Of a DNA stretch of 64,000 nucleotides, positions 17,347 through 25,998 are shown one piece after another (the first letter of the stretch is position 1; every line of letters starts with the position of its first letter). The notes beneath the pieces are model-generated. The model did not search any database. It saw nothing but the letters and a program-made list of their open reading frames with translations, and was not told the origin of the DNA. Origin of the DNA: Pseudomonas bubulae (lineage in GTDB: Bacteria; Pseudomonadota; Gammaproteobacteria; Pseudomonadales; Pseudomonadaceae); the NCBI RefSeq assembly GCF_900618535.1, contig NZ_UYJA01000005.1, positions 310,001-374,000 of the forward strand. Reading direction: 5' to 3'. Made by a program: the position numbers and the translations under genes.

Positions 17347-18308
17347 TAATCAAACCCCCTCAAGGCCAGACCGCAGGCAGTCAACAACACAGGGGCATCG
17401 CAAAGCAAGGCTTCAGAGGTGAGTGAGGGATCGAGGTCCATCAGCGCAAACGGGTTGGCGATGCGTGTCGGCGTGCCAAGACGGGATTCAACCCGCTGAG
17501 CCAGCAGCGGATCCATGGCAGCCTCACCGGCCAATACGATCAGGCCGATCCGCCCATCAACTCCGGAGTCGGCAAACAGCCCAAGCTCTCGCTCCAGCTC
17601 TTCGACAATCGTGGTTTTGAATGCTTGCGCCCTTGCAGTGGCCTGCCCGCAAAGCAGCTCACGGACGTAAATGACCTGACCCTGCTGCACGATGCTCAGC
17701 AGGATTGCATGGGGTGCAAAATCGACCACTGCCACGGCCCCGTTCAGTGCCTGGCCTGCAGTCATTGCCTCAACGCCCCGCACCAGGGCATGAGCCTGCA
17801 CGGCAACCACCCGCGGGACCAATCCCGCACCGGTCAAGACCGAACAATGCCACTCCAGCGCTTCCTGGCGGCACGCCACCATCAGCACGCGGGCCGGCCC
17901 GGTATGGTTCGACGGGTGATCCTGGAGCTCAAAATCCAGTGCCATGTCATCCAGTGCATAAGGTATGTACTGCTCAGCCTCAAACCGCACATGAAACTCA
18001 AGCTCGACTTCGCTCAAGCCTGCCTCCACCTCCAGGCTTTTGCAGATAACCTGACCATCGGGCATCGCGATAATGGCGTCCCTGGCGATTACCTGGGCCT
18101 TTTCCAGCGCCCTGAGAAGCACTTGGACGACACTTTTGGCCTCTGCGCCGGTCTGATCATTCACAAGCCCGGCTGGCAGGGGTTCCATGGCATAGGACTG
18201 TAGCTTGAACCGGCCCTGTGAACGGCTCAGCTCGACGAGCTTGATCGACTGCTGGCCGATTTGTACGCCGACACAGCGCTGACGTGTTTGAGGAAATAAT
18301 CCGGGCAC
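17346..18308 (-). CDS. pilM: Type IV pilus actin-like protein PilM
   Basis: This 320-residue cytoplasmic protein has an FtsA/actin-like fold, binds ATP and recruits PilN. The N-terminal VGVQIGQQSIKLVELS corresponds to the first phosphate-binding strand and VVDFAPHAILLSIV to the second. The start is GTG at 18308 with AGGG about 10 nt upstream. It is about 30 residues shorter than P. aeruginosa PilM. It heads the pilMNOPQ cluster and faces ponA divergently across about 200 nt. Confidence 0.92.
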   Translation of the reverse strand: MPGLFPQTRQRCVGVQIGQQSIKLVELSRSQGRFKLQSYAMEPLPAGLVNDQTGAEAKSVVQVLLRALEKAQVIARDAIIAMPDGQVICKSLEVEAGLSEVELEFHVRFEAEQYIPYALDDMALDFELQDHPSNHTGPARVLMVACRQEALEWHCSVLTGAGLVPRVVAVQAHALVRGVEAMTAGQALNGAVAVVDFAPHAILLSIVQQGQVIYVRELLCGQATARAQAFKTTIVEELERELGLFADSGVDGRIGLIVLAGEAAMDPLLAQRVESRLGTPTRIANPFALMDLDPSLTSEALLCDAPVLLTACGLALRGFD

Positions 18309-18385
18309 CTTTGTTTTCCCTAATGCAATCCGTAACTTACGGAGGGTAAAAAATGAGATCCGTTCAAAACCTGTTCTGACATGCG

Positions 18386-18404
18386 GCTCATGACGTTCAT
18401 GAGC
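18386..18404. promoter_or_regulatory. Perfect palindrome over the ponA -35 region (candidate operator)
   Basis: GCTCATGA-CGT-TCATGAGC has 8-bp arms without mismatch and lies directly upstream of a perfect TATAAT (18415-18420). Its position over the presumed -35 element suggests a binding site for a dimeric regulator; which one is unknown. Confidence 0.45.
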
Positions 18405-18420
18405 GAAAAATGCTTATAAT
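18392..18420 (+). promoter_or_regulatory. Candidate ponA promoter
   Basis: TATAAT at 18415-18420 is a perfect -10 box, 90 nt before the ponA start. The -35 at about 18392-18397 (GACGTT) is weak, which would fit an activator-assisted or regulated promoter overlapping the palindrome. Confidence 0.5.
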
Positions 18421-18510
18421 GCCGGGCGTTTTTTCCGTATCGTCGACCCGGCGCAACTGCGCACTACCCTGACGTGCAAACCCATTTCTTGATCTGGAAA
18501 TCCAAAAGCC

Positions 18511-20937
18511 TTGATTCGTCTGCTGAAGTTTTTCGGGTGGTCTTTCGTTGCCGTGTTCTGCGGGCTGTTGCTCGTGTTGAGCGGCGCGTTTCTCTATCTT
18601 AGTCCTGGCTTGCCGTCTGTAGAGTCGTTGAGAAGCATCCAGTTGCAGATTCCTTTGCGGGTCTACACCAGCGACGGAAAGTTGATCGCAGAGTTTGGCG
18701 AAATGCGCCGCTCACCGATCAAGTTCGCCGACATTCCGCCCAATTTCATCAATGCCCTGCTTTCTGCAGAAGATGACAATTTCGCCAATCATTACGGGGT
18801 CGACCCCAGCAGCCTGATGCGTGCCGCTACCCAGTTGGTAAAAAGCGGACACATACAATCAGGTGGCAGCACCATCACCATGCAGGTGGCGAAGAACTAT
18901 TTCCTCTCCAGCGAGCGAAGCTTTTCGCGCAAGACCAACGAAATCCTGCTGGCTCTCGAAATTGAACGCGAGCTGACCAAGGACGAGATCCTTGAGCTGT
19001 ACGTGAACAAGATTTACCTGGGCAACCGCGCTTACGGTATCGAATCCGCAGCTCAGGTTTACTACGGCAAATCGATCCGCGACCTGAGCCTGGCGCAGAT
19101 GGCGATGATCGCCGGCCTGCCCAAAGCCCCTTCACGGTTTAACCCGCTGGCCAACCCGGTGCGCAGCAAAGAGCGCCGCGACTGGATCCTGGGGCGTATG
19201 TACAAGCTGGGTAAAATCGATCAGGCCAGCTATCAAGCGGCGATCGCCGAGCCGGTCAACGCCAGCTATCACGTGCCAACGCCGGAAGTGAGCGCCCCCT
19301 ACATCGCCGAAATGGCCCGTGCCGAAATGGTCGGCCGTTATGGCAGCGAGGCGTACACCGAAGGCTTCCGTGTGACTACCACGGTGCCGAGTGACCTTCA
19401 GGAACTGGCCAACACCGCCGTTCATGAAGGCCTGATTGCCTACGACCAGCGTCACGGCTACCGTGGCCCCGAGTCACGCCTGCCGGGCAAGACCCTGGCC
19501 GTATGGACTCAGGAACTGGCCAAGCAGCGCCCGATCAGCGGTCTTGAACCGGCCATCGTGACCCAGGTCGACAAGGATGGCATTCAAGTACTGACTCGCA
19601 CCGGTGAGGCGCACGTCGCCTGGAACACCATGAAATGGGCACGCAAGTTCCTCAACACCAACAGCATGGGGCCGATGCCCAAACAGCCTTCGGATGTCGC
19701 CCAGGTCGGTGATCTGATTCGCGTACAACCGCAGACCGACGGCAGCTACAAATTCAGCCAGGTGCCCACCGTGCAAGGCGCACTGGTATCCCTGGATCCG
19801 GACAACGGCGCCATTCGCGCGCTGGTGGGCGGTTTCGCCTTTGAGCAAAGCAACTACAACCGGGCGATGCAGGCCAAGCGCCAACCGGGCTCCAGTTTCA
19901 AACCATTCATCTACAGCGCCGCACTGGATAATGGCTACACCGCCGCCACCCTGGTCAACGACGCACCCATCGTGTTTGTCGATGAATATCTGGACAAGGT
20001 CTGGCGCCCGAAGAACGACACCAACACCTTCCTCGGCCCGATCCGCGTGCGTGAAGCACTGTACAAGTCGCGCAACCTGGTCTCCATCCGCTTGCTGCAA
20101 AGCCTGGGTGTCGACCGCACCGTCGACTACATCAGCAAGTTCGGTTTCAACAAACAGGACTTGCCGCGCAACCTGTCGCTGGCCCTGGGTACTGCCACCC
20201 TGACGCCAATGGAGATTGCCACCGGCTGGAGTACATTCGCCAACGGCGGCTACAAGATCACGCCGTATCTGATCGACAAAATCGAAAGCCGCAATGGCGA
20301 GACCCTGTTCGTGGCCAACCCGCCAAGCGTGCCTAAAGCCGACAGCAAGGATGTGCCGCCTGAAGCCGCAGCGCTGATCGTTGACACCATCAATGCCGCA
20401 CCGGGCCTGCCCACTGTCGAGACGCAAGCAGTAGCCGAGCGGATTGTCGACGGGCGCACCACGTACATCCTCACCAGCATGCTGCAGGACGTGATCAAGC
20501 TCGGCACCGGCCGCCGCGCCCTGGCGCTGGGCCGCACCGATCTGGCAGGTAAAACCGGTACGACCAACGAGTCCAAGGATGCGTGGTTCTCAGGATACAA
20601 CGCCGACTATGTGACCACTGTTTGGACCGGTTTCGATCAGCCCGAAAGCCTGGGCCGTCGCGAATACGGCGGCACCGTCGCGCTGCCGATCTGGATGACG
20701 TACATGGGGGGCGCGCTCAAAGACAAGCCTGCGCATACGCAGCCAGAACCCGAAGGCATCCTCAGCTTGCGGATTGATCCGTCCAGCGGCCGTATCGCGT
20801 CTCCAGGCACGCCTGGCGCCTACTTTGAACTGTTCAAGAGCGAAGACACACCGCCCACCAACAGCGAACTGGGCAACAACGTAGCACCGGGCAGCCCGCT
20901 GCCGGCAGATGACGGCGCCCCAATAGACCTGTTCTGA
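18511..20937 (+). CDS. ponA: Penicillin-binding protein 1A (bifunctional transglycosylase/transpeptidase)
   Basis: An 808-residue inner-membrane enzyme that polymerises and cross-links peptidoglycan. A transmembrane anchor spans about 9-30. The GT51 transglycosylase motifs are EDDNF at 87-91 (catalytic Glu87) and GGSTITMQ at 118-125. The transpeptidase has SSFK with nucleophile Ser461, SRN at 520-522 and KTGT at 681-684. An OB-like insert lies between the two domains, as in PBP1A. The start is TTG at 18511 with GGAAA about 10 nt upstream. It is divergent from pilM, the usual Pseudomonas arrangement. Confidence 0.96.
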   Translation: MIRLLKFFGWSFVAVFCGLLLVLSGAFLYLSPGLPSVESLRSIQLQIPLRVYTSDGKLIAEFGEMRRSPIKFADIPPNFINALLSAEDDNFANHYGVDPSSLMRAATQLVKSGHIQSGGSTITMQVAKNYFLSSERSFSRKTNEILLALEIERELTKDEILELYVNKIYLGNRAYGIESAAQVYYGKSIRDLSLAQMAMIAGLPKAPSRFNPLANPVRSKERRDWILGRMYKLGKIDQASYQAAIAEPVNASYHVPTPEVSAPYIAEMARAEMVGRYGSEAYTEGFRVTTTVPSDLQELANTAVHEGLIAYDQRHGYRGPESRLPGKTLAVWTQELAKQRPISGLEPAIVTQVDKDGIQVLTRTGEAHVAWNTMKWARKFLNTNSMGPMPKQPSDVAQVGDLIRVQPQTDGSYKFSQVPTVQGALVSLDPDNGAIRALVGGFAFEQSNYNRAMQAKRQPGSSFKPFIYSAALDNGYTAATLVNDAPIVFVDEYLDKVWRPKNDTNTFLGPIRVREALYKSRNLVSIRLLQSLGVDRTVDYISKFGFNKQDLPRNLSLALGTATLTPMEIATGWSTFANGGYKITPYLIDKIESRNGETLFVANPPSVPKADSKDVPPEAAALIVDTINAAPGLPTVETQAVAERIVDGRTTYILTSMLQDVIKLGTGRRALALGRTDLAGKTGTTNESKDAWFSGYNADYVTTVWTGFDQPESLGRREYGGTVALPIWMTYMGGALKDKPAHTQPEPEGILSLRIDPSSGRIASPGTPGAYFELFKSEDTPPTNSELGNNVAPGSPLPADDGAPIDLF

Positions 20938-20944
20938 TCAACAG

Positions 20945-20987
20945 GGCTGCACGTTGCAGAGCGCCTGGGCGCTTGCAACGTGCAGCC
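20945..20987. terminator. Long hairpin between convergent ponA and lipase gene
   Basis: GGCTGCACGTTGCA pairs perfectly with TGCAACGTGCAGCC, and the loop itself contains AGCGCC/GGCGCT. There is no T-run, but the position between two convergent stop codons fits a termination or mRNA-stabilising role. Confidence 0.55.
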
Positions 20988-20995
20988 TGGCAGGC

Positions 20996-23026
20996 TCAAG
21001 CAAGCAGGTGATCCACAGGCACACCCCCTGCAAACAGCTCATCGATCGGCGCCATCGCCAGTTGATCGATACGCGTGCTCTCGCTGTGAGACTCCCAGCG
21101 CTCCAGACTTTCAGCCAGCACACCGGGCTGTTGCGCATACTGCCCATACACATCTGCCCAGGTCGGCACCCGAAACCTCAGCAGGTACAAGCGCTTGCGG
21201 GTTTTATGGACATTGCTCATTTCGCGCATGAGCAGGTTCATGGCTTCTACCTGCTCTTCAAACGTACCGCCCGCACAGGTCATTACCTCACGGTACTTAA
21301 CCCGCAGTTGCTGCGCGACGTGTTCAAGCGCCTGATCCACGAACAACACCTCACGCTCGGTCACCAGTGAACACCGGGCCTGCAGCGCTTGCTGGCTGCG
21401 GCGCAAAACCGCCCAGCAACTGGGAATATAACTGTCGATCATAAACGGCTGGCCTGCATCGACCCGTGGCTTGAGCCCCCCCTCTGATTCGGGTGCTGCA
21501 CTGTTTTGCTCAAGTACCGCATGGCTGACGGCATGCTGGGTGATCGTCTTGCTAAGCGGATCCCACAGGACATGCGACCTCATCTCCTGAGCAAACTCCA
21601 GCGGCATAAAGTGGCGCAAGGTTCCGTGATGCTGATAAGGCTCTGCGAGCAAACGGCTCAGGCCCGCCACAAACACGCCAAAACCTGCGGGTACATTCAC
21701 GAAACTGAGTACCGTGCCTGCACAACAGGCCGACAATGGGCGGCTCATCCAGCTGCCGGGCACCCCGGGGACAGGATCGTTATGGTTAACCATGCGTTGA
21801 TGCACCAGCCCCTGTGCCGCGCGAACAAAGGTTGCGTCCGCTGCGCGAGGGGCTCCGTACGTGTAGAGCTGCACCTCACAGGCCCTCAGCTGGATCAACA
21901 TTTGGGCAAGGATCAAACCGATAGCCCCGCCCTGGCTGTGTCCGCAAATCAGTACGGCTTGCCCCCAGTGGAACTTGTCCATGTACCTGTCGACAAGCTC
22001 GTAAGCCTGCCTGGCGGCGTCGTAAAAACCGCCATGTACCTGGCCCTCACCCTCTTCAAAGGGTACTTGAGGGGCCTCTGCATCCTGTGACAAATCAGAC
22101 CAGGTACAGGTGCTATGAACGGCAACCAAGACAACTTTATCGTTATGGCTCACAAAAACTTGTGCACCTGCGCCTTGAGCCCCAAAACGGATATCTCCGC
22201 GATAATGCACTGAAGACGGAGTTTCCTGAGCCATTCCGCAAAGCGGGTCATTGGCCGGGTACAGCACGGGGTCGAAAGGCACAATTTCCAAACGCGCCGA
22301 ATACGGCACATCTTCATATAAAGGGTAATAGGACTTTGCCTGTTCCGGGCTGGCCCGCCAGCCCATCATGCTTGCCTCCCCAAAGGGATCTTGCACACGC
22401 GACATGCGGGCCGGCCCATCAAATGAGCAGTTGCCCAGGGTGGCCATCAACGCCAATTGATAGAGATTGAGCGCACAAAACTGCGGGTCCGTGGACAGCA
22501 GCGGGCACAAGGCCCGCAAGGGACGCACCTGCAGCACCGTATGACGCCCCTCTGCAATATGCACACCGAGCGGGCCACGCTCGACCGGGAACAGGCTCCC
22601 GTCCTCAGGCGGCAAATGAGAAACATGCTCGACCAGATGCCGCACTTCAATCTGGTAATAGTCACTGTCGGGATCAATGCATGGCGGCTTGCTCTGCGGG
22701 CGCGCACCGCTCCTGTCGAGGAAGCGGGTGCGCTCCGCCCTGACCTGAAGCTCGGTGATCTTGAGAGGGTAATGCGTTCGACCCATCAACCGCGAATACA
22801 GGCCATTGCTGGCGTCATGCAACTGCCTGAACATAAGCGCAAATGGCCCTTCAACGCCCTTGCGCACCCTGCCAACCCCCGAGGCATCCAGACGACCGCC
22901 GTGCCGTCTACCTCGCTGATCAACCAGCTCAAAGGCCAGCCCTGCATAGGCGGTACTCACCCCCTGGTCGTCAATCAGTTGAAAGCGGGTCTGACTGTAA
23001 CGGCTTTGACGAAGGCGAGTGAACAT
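20996..23026 (-). CDS. Class 3 lipase-family protein, candidate type VI secretion lipase effector
   Basis: This 676-residue protein has an alpha/beta-hydrolase core. The nucleophile elbow is GHSQGG at 362-367 (Ser364), preceded by HGGF at 331-334 typical of class 3 lipases. Asp417 (NHNDPVPG) and a histidine in YQHHGTLRH (466-472) are likely triad partners. The N-terminus (FQLIDDQGVSTAYAGLAFEL, then GGRLDASGVGRV) resembles the small beta-domain with an Asp-x-x-Gly turn often found in VgrG-linked effectors. No Sec signal peptide is present. It stands alone between ponA and maeB, with no adjacent vgrG, chaperone or obvious immunity gene. The effector role is inference; the lipase fold is well supported. 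Confidence 0.7.
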   Translation of the reverse strand: MFTRLRQSRYSQTRFQLIDDQGVSTAYAGLAFELVDQRGRRHGGRLDASGVGRVRKGVEGPFALMFRQLHDASNGLYSRLMGRTHYPLKITELQVRAERTRFLDRSGARPQSKPPCIDPDSDYYQIEVRHLVEHVSHLPPEDGSLFPVERGPLGVHIAEGRHTVLQVRPLRALCPLLSTDPQFCALNLYQLALMATLGNCSFDGPARMSRVQDPFGEASMMGWRASPEQAKSYYPLYEDVPYSARLEIVPFDPVLYPANDPLCGMAQETPSSVHYRGDIRFGAQGAGAQVFVSHNDKVVLVAVHSTCTWSDLSQDAEAPQVPFEEGEGQVHGGFYDAARQAYELVDRYMDKFHWGQAVLICGHSQGGAIGLILAQMLIQLRACEVQLYTYGAPRAADATFVRAAQGLVHQRMVNHNDPVPGVPGSWMSRPLSACCAGTVLSFVNVPAGFGVFVAGLSRLLAEPYQHHGTLRHFMPLEFAQEMRSHVLWDPLSKTITQHAVSHAVLEQNSAAPESEGGLKPRVDAGQPFMIDSYIPSCWAVLRRSQQALQARCSLVTEREVLFVDQALEHVAQQLRVKYREVMTCAGGTFEEQVEAMNLLMREMSNVHKTRKRLYLLRFRVPTWADVYGQYAQQPGVLAESLERWESHSESTRIDQLAMAPIDELFAGGVPVDHLLA

Positions 23027-23218
23027 CCGTGATTCCTATAAAACGTCCTATAAAACAGAGGGCACACTTCAGAATTCTTCAGAATTCAGAACAGGCTCCC
23101 CTCGGAACAAAGGAATGAAATTAACGGAGGCTCGAAAAAATTAATGTAAGACAATTCCTATTTTGTAGAAGGGTTAGGCTTATTTTGTAGATCCTTTCGT
23201 GCCCGTTTCGCAGAAAAC

Positions 23219-23256
23219 AAAAAAGCCCCGACGCTTTACAGCGCCGGGGCTTTTTT
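23219..23256. terminator. Rho-independent terminator downstream of maeB
   Basis: A6, stem GCCCCG paired with CGGGGC with an inner CGCT/AGCG extension, then T6. The A and T runs on both sides allow action on either strand; it lies 17 nt beyond the maeB stop. Confidence 0.85.
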
Positions 23257-23272
23257 ATGACGCTACACAGCC

Positions 23273-24541
23273 TTAGCCGTTGAAGACGTCATCCACGCTT
23301 TTGAGCGGGTAGTTTTTCGGGTATGGCAGGGTTGCAACACCGGTCTCGATGGCAGCCTTGGCCACTGCATCGGAGATCAGAGTGATCAGGCGTGCATCCA
23401 TTGGTTTCGGGATGATGTATTCACGACCGAATTCCAGCTTGATACCGCCGTAAGCGTCACACACTTCTTGTGGCACTGGCAGTTTGGCCAGTTCACGCAA
23501 TGCGTTGGCTGCAGCGATTTTCATTTCTTCGTTGATGCGCTTGGCGCGAACGTCCAGGGCACCACGGAAGATGAAAGGGAAGCCCAGCACGTTGTTGACC
23601 TGGTTCGGGTAGTCCGAACGGCCAGTGGCCATGATCACGTCGTTACGGGTGGCGTGAGCCAGCTCCGGGGAGATTTCCGGATCCGGGTTCGAGCACGCGA
23701 ACACGATCGGGTTAGGCGCCATGCGCAGCAAGTCTTCAGCGCTCAGCAGGTTCGGACCCGACAGGCCAACGAACACGTCTGCGCCGTCCATGGCATCAGC
23801 CAGGGTGCGCTTCTCGGTAGCATGGGCGAATGCCGACTTGTACTGGTTCAGGTCGTCACGGCCGGAGTGGATCACACCGGTACGGTCGATCATGTAGATG
23901 TTTTCGATGGTTGCGCCCATGCTCACCAGCAATTTCATGCAGGAGATGGCAGCAGCACCGGCGCCCAGGCAAACGATCTTGGCTTGCGCCAGGGTTTTGC
24001 CAGCGATTTCCAGGGCGTTGATCATGCCGGCCGCGGTCACGATAGCGGTGCCGTGCTGGTCATCATGGAATACAGGGATATCGCACTGCTCGATCAGAGC
24101 ACGTTCGATCTCAAAGCACTCAGGTGCCTTGATGTCTTCGAGGTTGATGCCGCCGAAGGTGATGGAGATGCGTTTTACGGTGTCGATGAAAGCCTGTGGG
24201 CTCTCGGAATCAACTTCGATGTCGAAAACATCGATACCGGCAAAGCGCTTGAACAACACGCCTTTGCCTTCCATAACAGGTTTGGAGGCCAATGGGCCGA
24301 GATTACCCAGGCCCAGGATAGCGGTGCCATCAGAGATCACGGCTACCAGGTTGCCCTTGCCGGTGTACTTGTAGGCCAGTTCAGGGTCGCGGGCGATTTC
24401 GCGCACTGGTTCGGCTACACCCGGGCTGTATGCCAGCGCTAGATCGCGGGCAGTAGCGGTAGGTTTGGTAAGCTCGACACTCAGTTTGCCTGGACGTGGC
24501 TGGGCATGGTATTCGAGAGCGGCAGTTTTCAAATCAGACAT
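23273..24541 (-). CDS. maeB: Malic enzyme (oxaloacetate-decarboxylating malate dehydrogenase)
   Basis: A 422-residue enzyme converting malate to pyruvate and CO2 with reduction of NAD(P). SPGVAEPVREI near residues 37-47 is the N-terminal family motif, GKGVLFKRFAGIDVFDIEV and HDDQHGTAIVTAAG mark the catalytic and metal site, and GAGAAAISC marks nucleotide binding. It lacks the C-terminal phosphotransacetylase-like domain of long MaeB proteins, as usual for this Pseudomonas form. The frame extends to 24613, but MSDLKTAALEYH at 24541 is the conserved start. Confidence 0.93.
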   Translation of the reverse strand: MSDLKTAALEYHAQPRPGKLSVELTKPTATARDLALAYSPGVAEPVREIARDPELAYKYTGKGNLVAVISDGTAILGLGNLGPLASKPVMEGKGVLFKRFAGIDVFDIEVDSESPQAFIDTVKRISITFGGINLEDIKAPECFEIERALIEQCDIPVFHDDQHGTAIVTAAGMINALEIAGKTLAQAKIVCLGAGAAAISCMKLLVSMGATIENIYMIDRTGVIHSGRDDLNQYKSAFAHATEKRTLADAMDGADVFVGLSGPNLLSAEDLLRMAPNPIVFACSNPDPEISPELAHATRNDVIMATGRSDYPNQVNNVLGFPFIFRGALDVRAKRINEEMKIAAANALRELAKLPVPQEVCDAYGGIKLEFGREYIIPKPMDARLITLISDAVAKAAIETGVATLPYPKNYPLKSVDDVFNG

Positions 24542-24723
24542 GTGGGCATTCCGCTTTTTTTGCTGTTGGACAGACGAATCGCCGAGCATACGCGTGTCGC
24601 AAAGTCCCGACAAGACTGACCAGTCAGCAGTGTCAAGGCCTTTACCTTACGACTTTGGCCCAAGAGCCGCGCCCCATAAGGGCTGGAGTGTCCACAATCT
24701 GTATTTAAAATTGTCTACAATTT

Positions 24724-25551
24724 TTAGCGGGCAATGACTTTAAGCATTCCCGGATGAGTTAAAGGCAACATCCAGCGTGCCTGCCCGGCCTTCACGCCTG
24801 CACGCTGCGAACGATCCAGAACCCAACCTCTGGCCTCGACTTGCGCACCTTGCAACCTGGCCAGTTGCTTTTGATCGAAATTGGGCAATTGCCTGAGCGC
24901 AATGTTCAACACCAGGCCGCCTTGCAGGTCGATCCAGAGCCCGCCCTGATTGCGCCGGACCTGACTGACCGTGCCACTCACCAGGGCGAAACCCGAGCGA
25001 CGGATTTGTTGCGGCGCCAGCACCGGCGACTGCCGCCAAAGGCCCAGACGAGCCTTGCGCGCACTGCGCTCGGCGGCTTGCTGACAGTCAAGCAGCGCCA
25101 CATTCGGCGCGATAGCCACCTGAAATCCCAGGCCGTCAGCCAGCAATCGGGCTTCAAGGTTGCTGCCATCGGCACCAAATACATGGGCCAGGGTGCGACC
25201 ATAACGATCCCGGGCCTGTTTACCTGGCAGCAACCCGACACGGCCATCGCTCTGCGCCACCAGCGTTTGCAGGCGCTTGCGCGCCGCCTCGGCAAAGGGC
25301 TCGGCGGGCCGGCCTTTTTTGCCCGTCTCCGGGGCATTGAGGCCGATCATGCGCACGCTGCGGCCATCCTTGAGACGCAGGGTGTCGCCATCGGTCACCC
25401 GCTCCACCGTGGCGTAGGCCACAGCCCCTGGCGCCGGGCACAGCGGCGCGGCCGAAACACTGGCCAGCCAAATCGCAGGCACAAAAAAGGCGCCCGCAAG
25501 GGACGCCTTTTTCAATAACCTGGCCAGACCCAAAAGCCTGCCCATGGTCAT
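24724..25551 (-). CDS. Secreted thermonuclease-like (SNase-fold) protein
   Basis: A 275-residue protein with an N-terminal hydrophobic signal segment ending near SVSAAP (about residue 35), so it is probably periplasmic or secreted. The SNase domain covers about 45-170: VTDGDTLRL, RMIGLNAPE and DRYGRTLAHVF correspond to the Asp/Arg/Glu active-site motifs of staphylococcal nuclease. The C-terminal 100 residues look like an OB-type extension. ATG 25551 is 3 nt from an AAGG; the ATG at 25545 has better spacing and may be the true start. It follows rpmE by 5 nt, so the two are probably co-transcribed. Confidence 0.85.
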   Translation of the reverse strand: MTMGRLLGLARLLKKASLAGAFFVPAIWLASVSAAPLCPAPGAVAYATVERVTDGDTLRLKDGRSVRMIGLNAPETGKKGRPAEPFAEAARKRLQTLVAQSDGRVGLLPGKQARDRYGRTLAHVFGADGSNLEARLLADGLGFQVAIAPNVALLDCQQAAERSARKARLGLWRQSPVLAPQQIRRSGFALVSGTVSQVRRNQGGLWIDLQGGLVLNIALRQLPNFDQKQLARLQGAQVEARGWVLDRSQRAGVKAGQARWMLPLTHPGMLKVIAR

Positions 25552-25556
25552 GCGCC

Positions 25557-25784
25557 TTACTCGGCGGCTTTTTTCGTAGCGCCGAAAGCACCGAAACGAG
25601 TTTTGAAGCGATCAACACGACCGCCAACGTCCAGAGTTTTCTGCTTACCGGTGTAGAACGGGTGGCACTCGTTGCATACGTCGGTGCCCAGTGGCTTGCA
25701 CAGGTTCGAACGAGTTTCGAACTTGTTGCCGCAGCTGCAAGTTACCAGGATTGTTTCGTACGCTGGATGGATATCGGCTTTCAT
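25557..25784 (-). CDS. rpmE: 50S ribosomal protein L31
   Basis: A 75-residue ribosomal protein starting MKADIHPAYE. The zinc-binding form is indicated by Cys-x-Cys in VTCSCGNKF and Cys-x-x-Cys in VCNECHPF. Upstream frame extension to 25835 is not needed; ATG 25784 has GAGG about 9 nt upstream. A good promoter lies at 25853-25880. It is divergent from priA, as in many gammaproteobacteria. Confidence 0.97.
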   Translation of the reverse strand: MKADIHPAYETILVTCSCGNKFETRSNLCKPLGTDVCNECHPFYTGKQKTLDVGGRVDRFKTRFGAFGATKKAAE

Positions 25785-25852
25785 GGGGTATTCCTCTAGC
25801 GTGCCGCCACTCAACACCATTGTTGAATACCGCACGTAAAATTAGGGCGCCG

Positions 25853-25880
25853 ATAATACCAGACCTTTGCATTGACGCAA
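25853..25880 (-). promoter_or_regulatory. Promoter of rpmE
   Basis: On the minus strand TTGCGT is followed after 16 nt by TATTAT, with TGG directly before the -10 (extended -10). It lies about 70 nt upstream of the rpmE ATG. Confidence 0.6.
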
Positions 25881-25998
25881 GCGGCAAAGCATGATCCGCC
25901 TGCAATTTTCACAGTTCATTGACCTGCCTTTTAGTCCCGCGCGGCGTTGTCTGCTAGGCTCCGGGCCATCTTTGCCGTTCATCACTTGAGAGCCCCGC

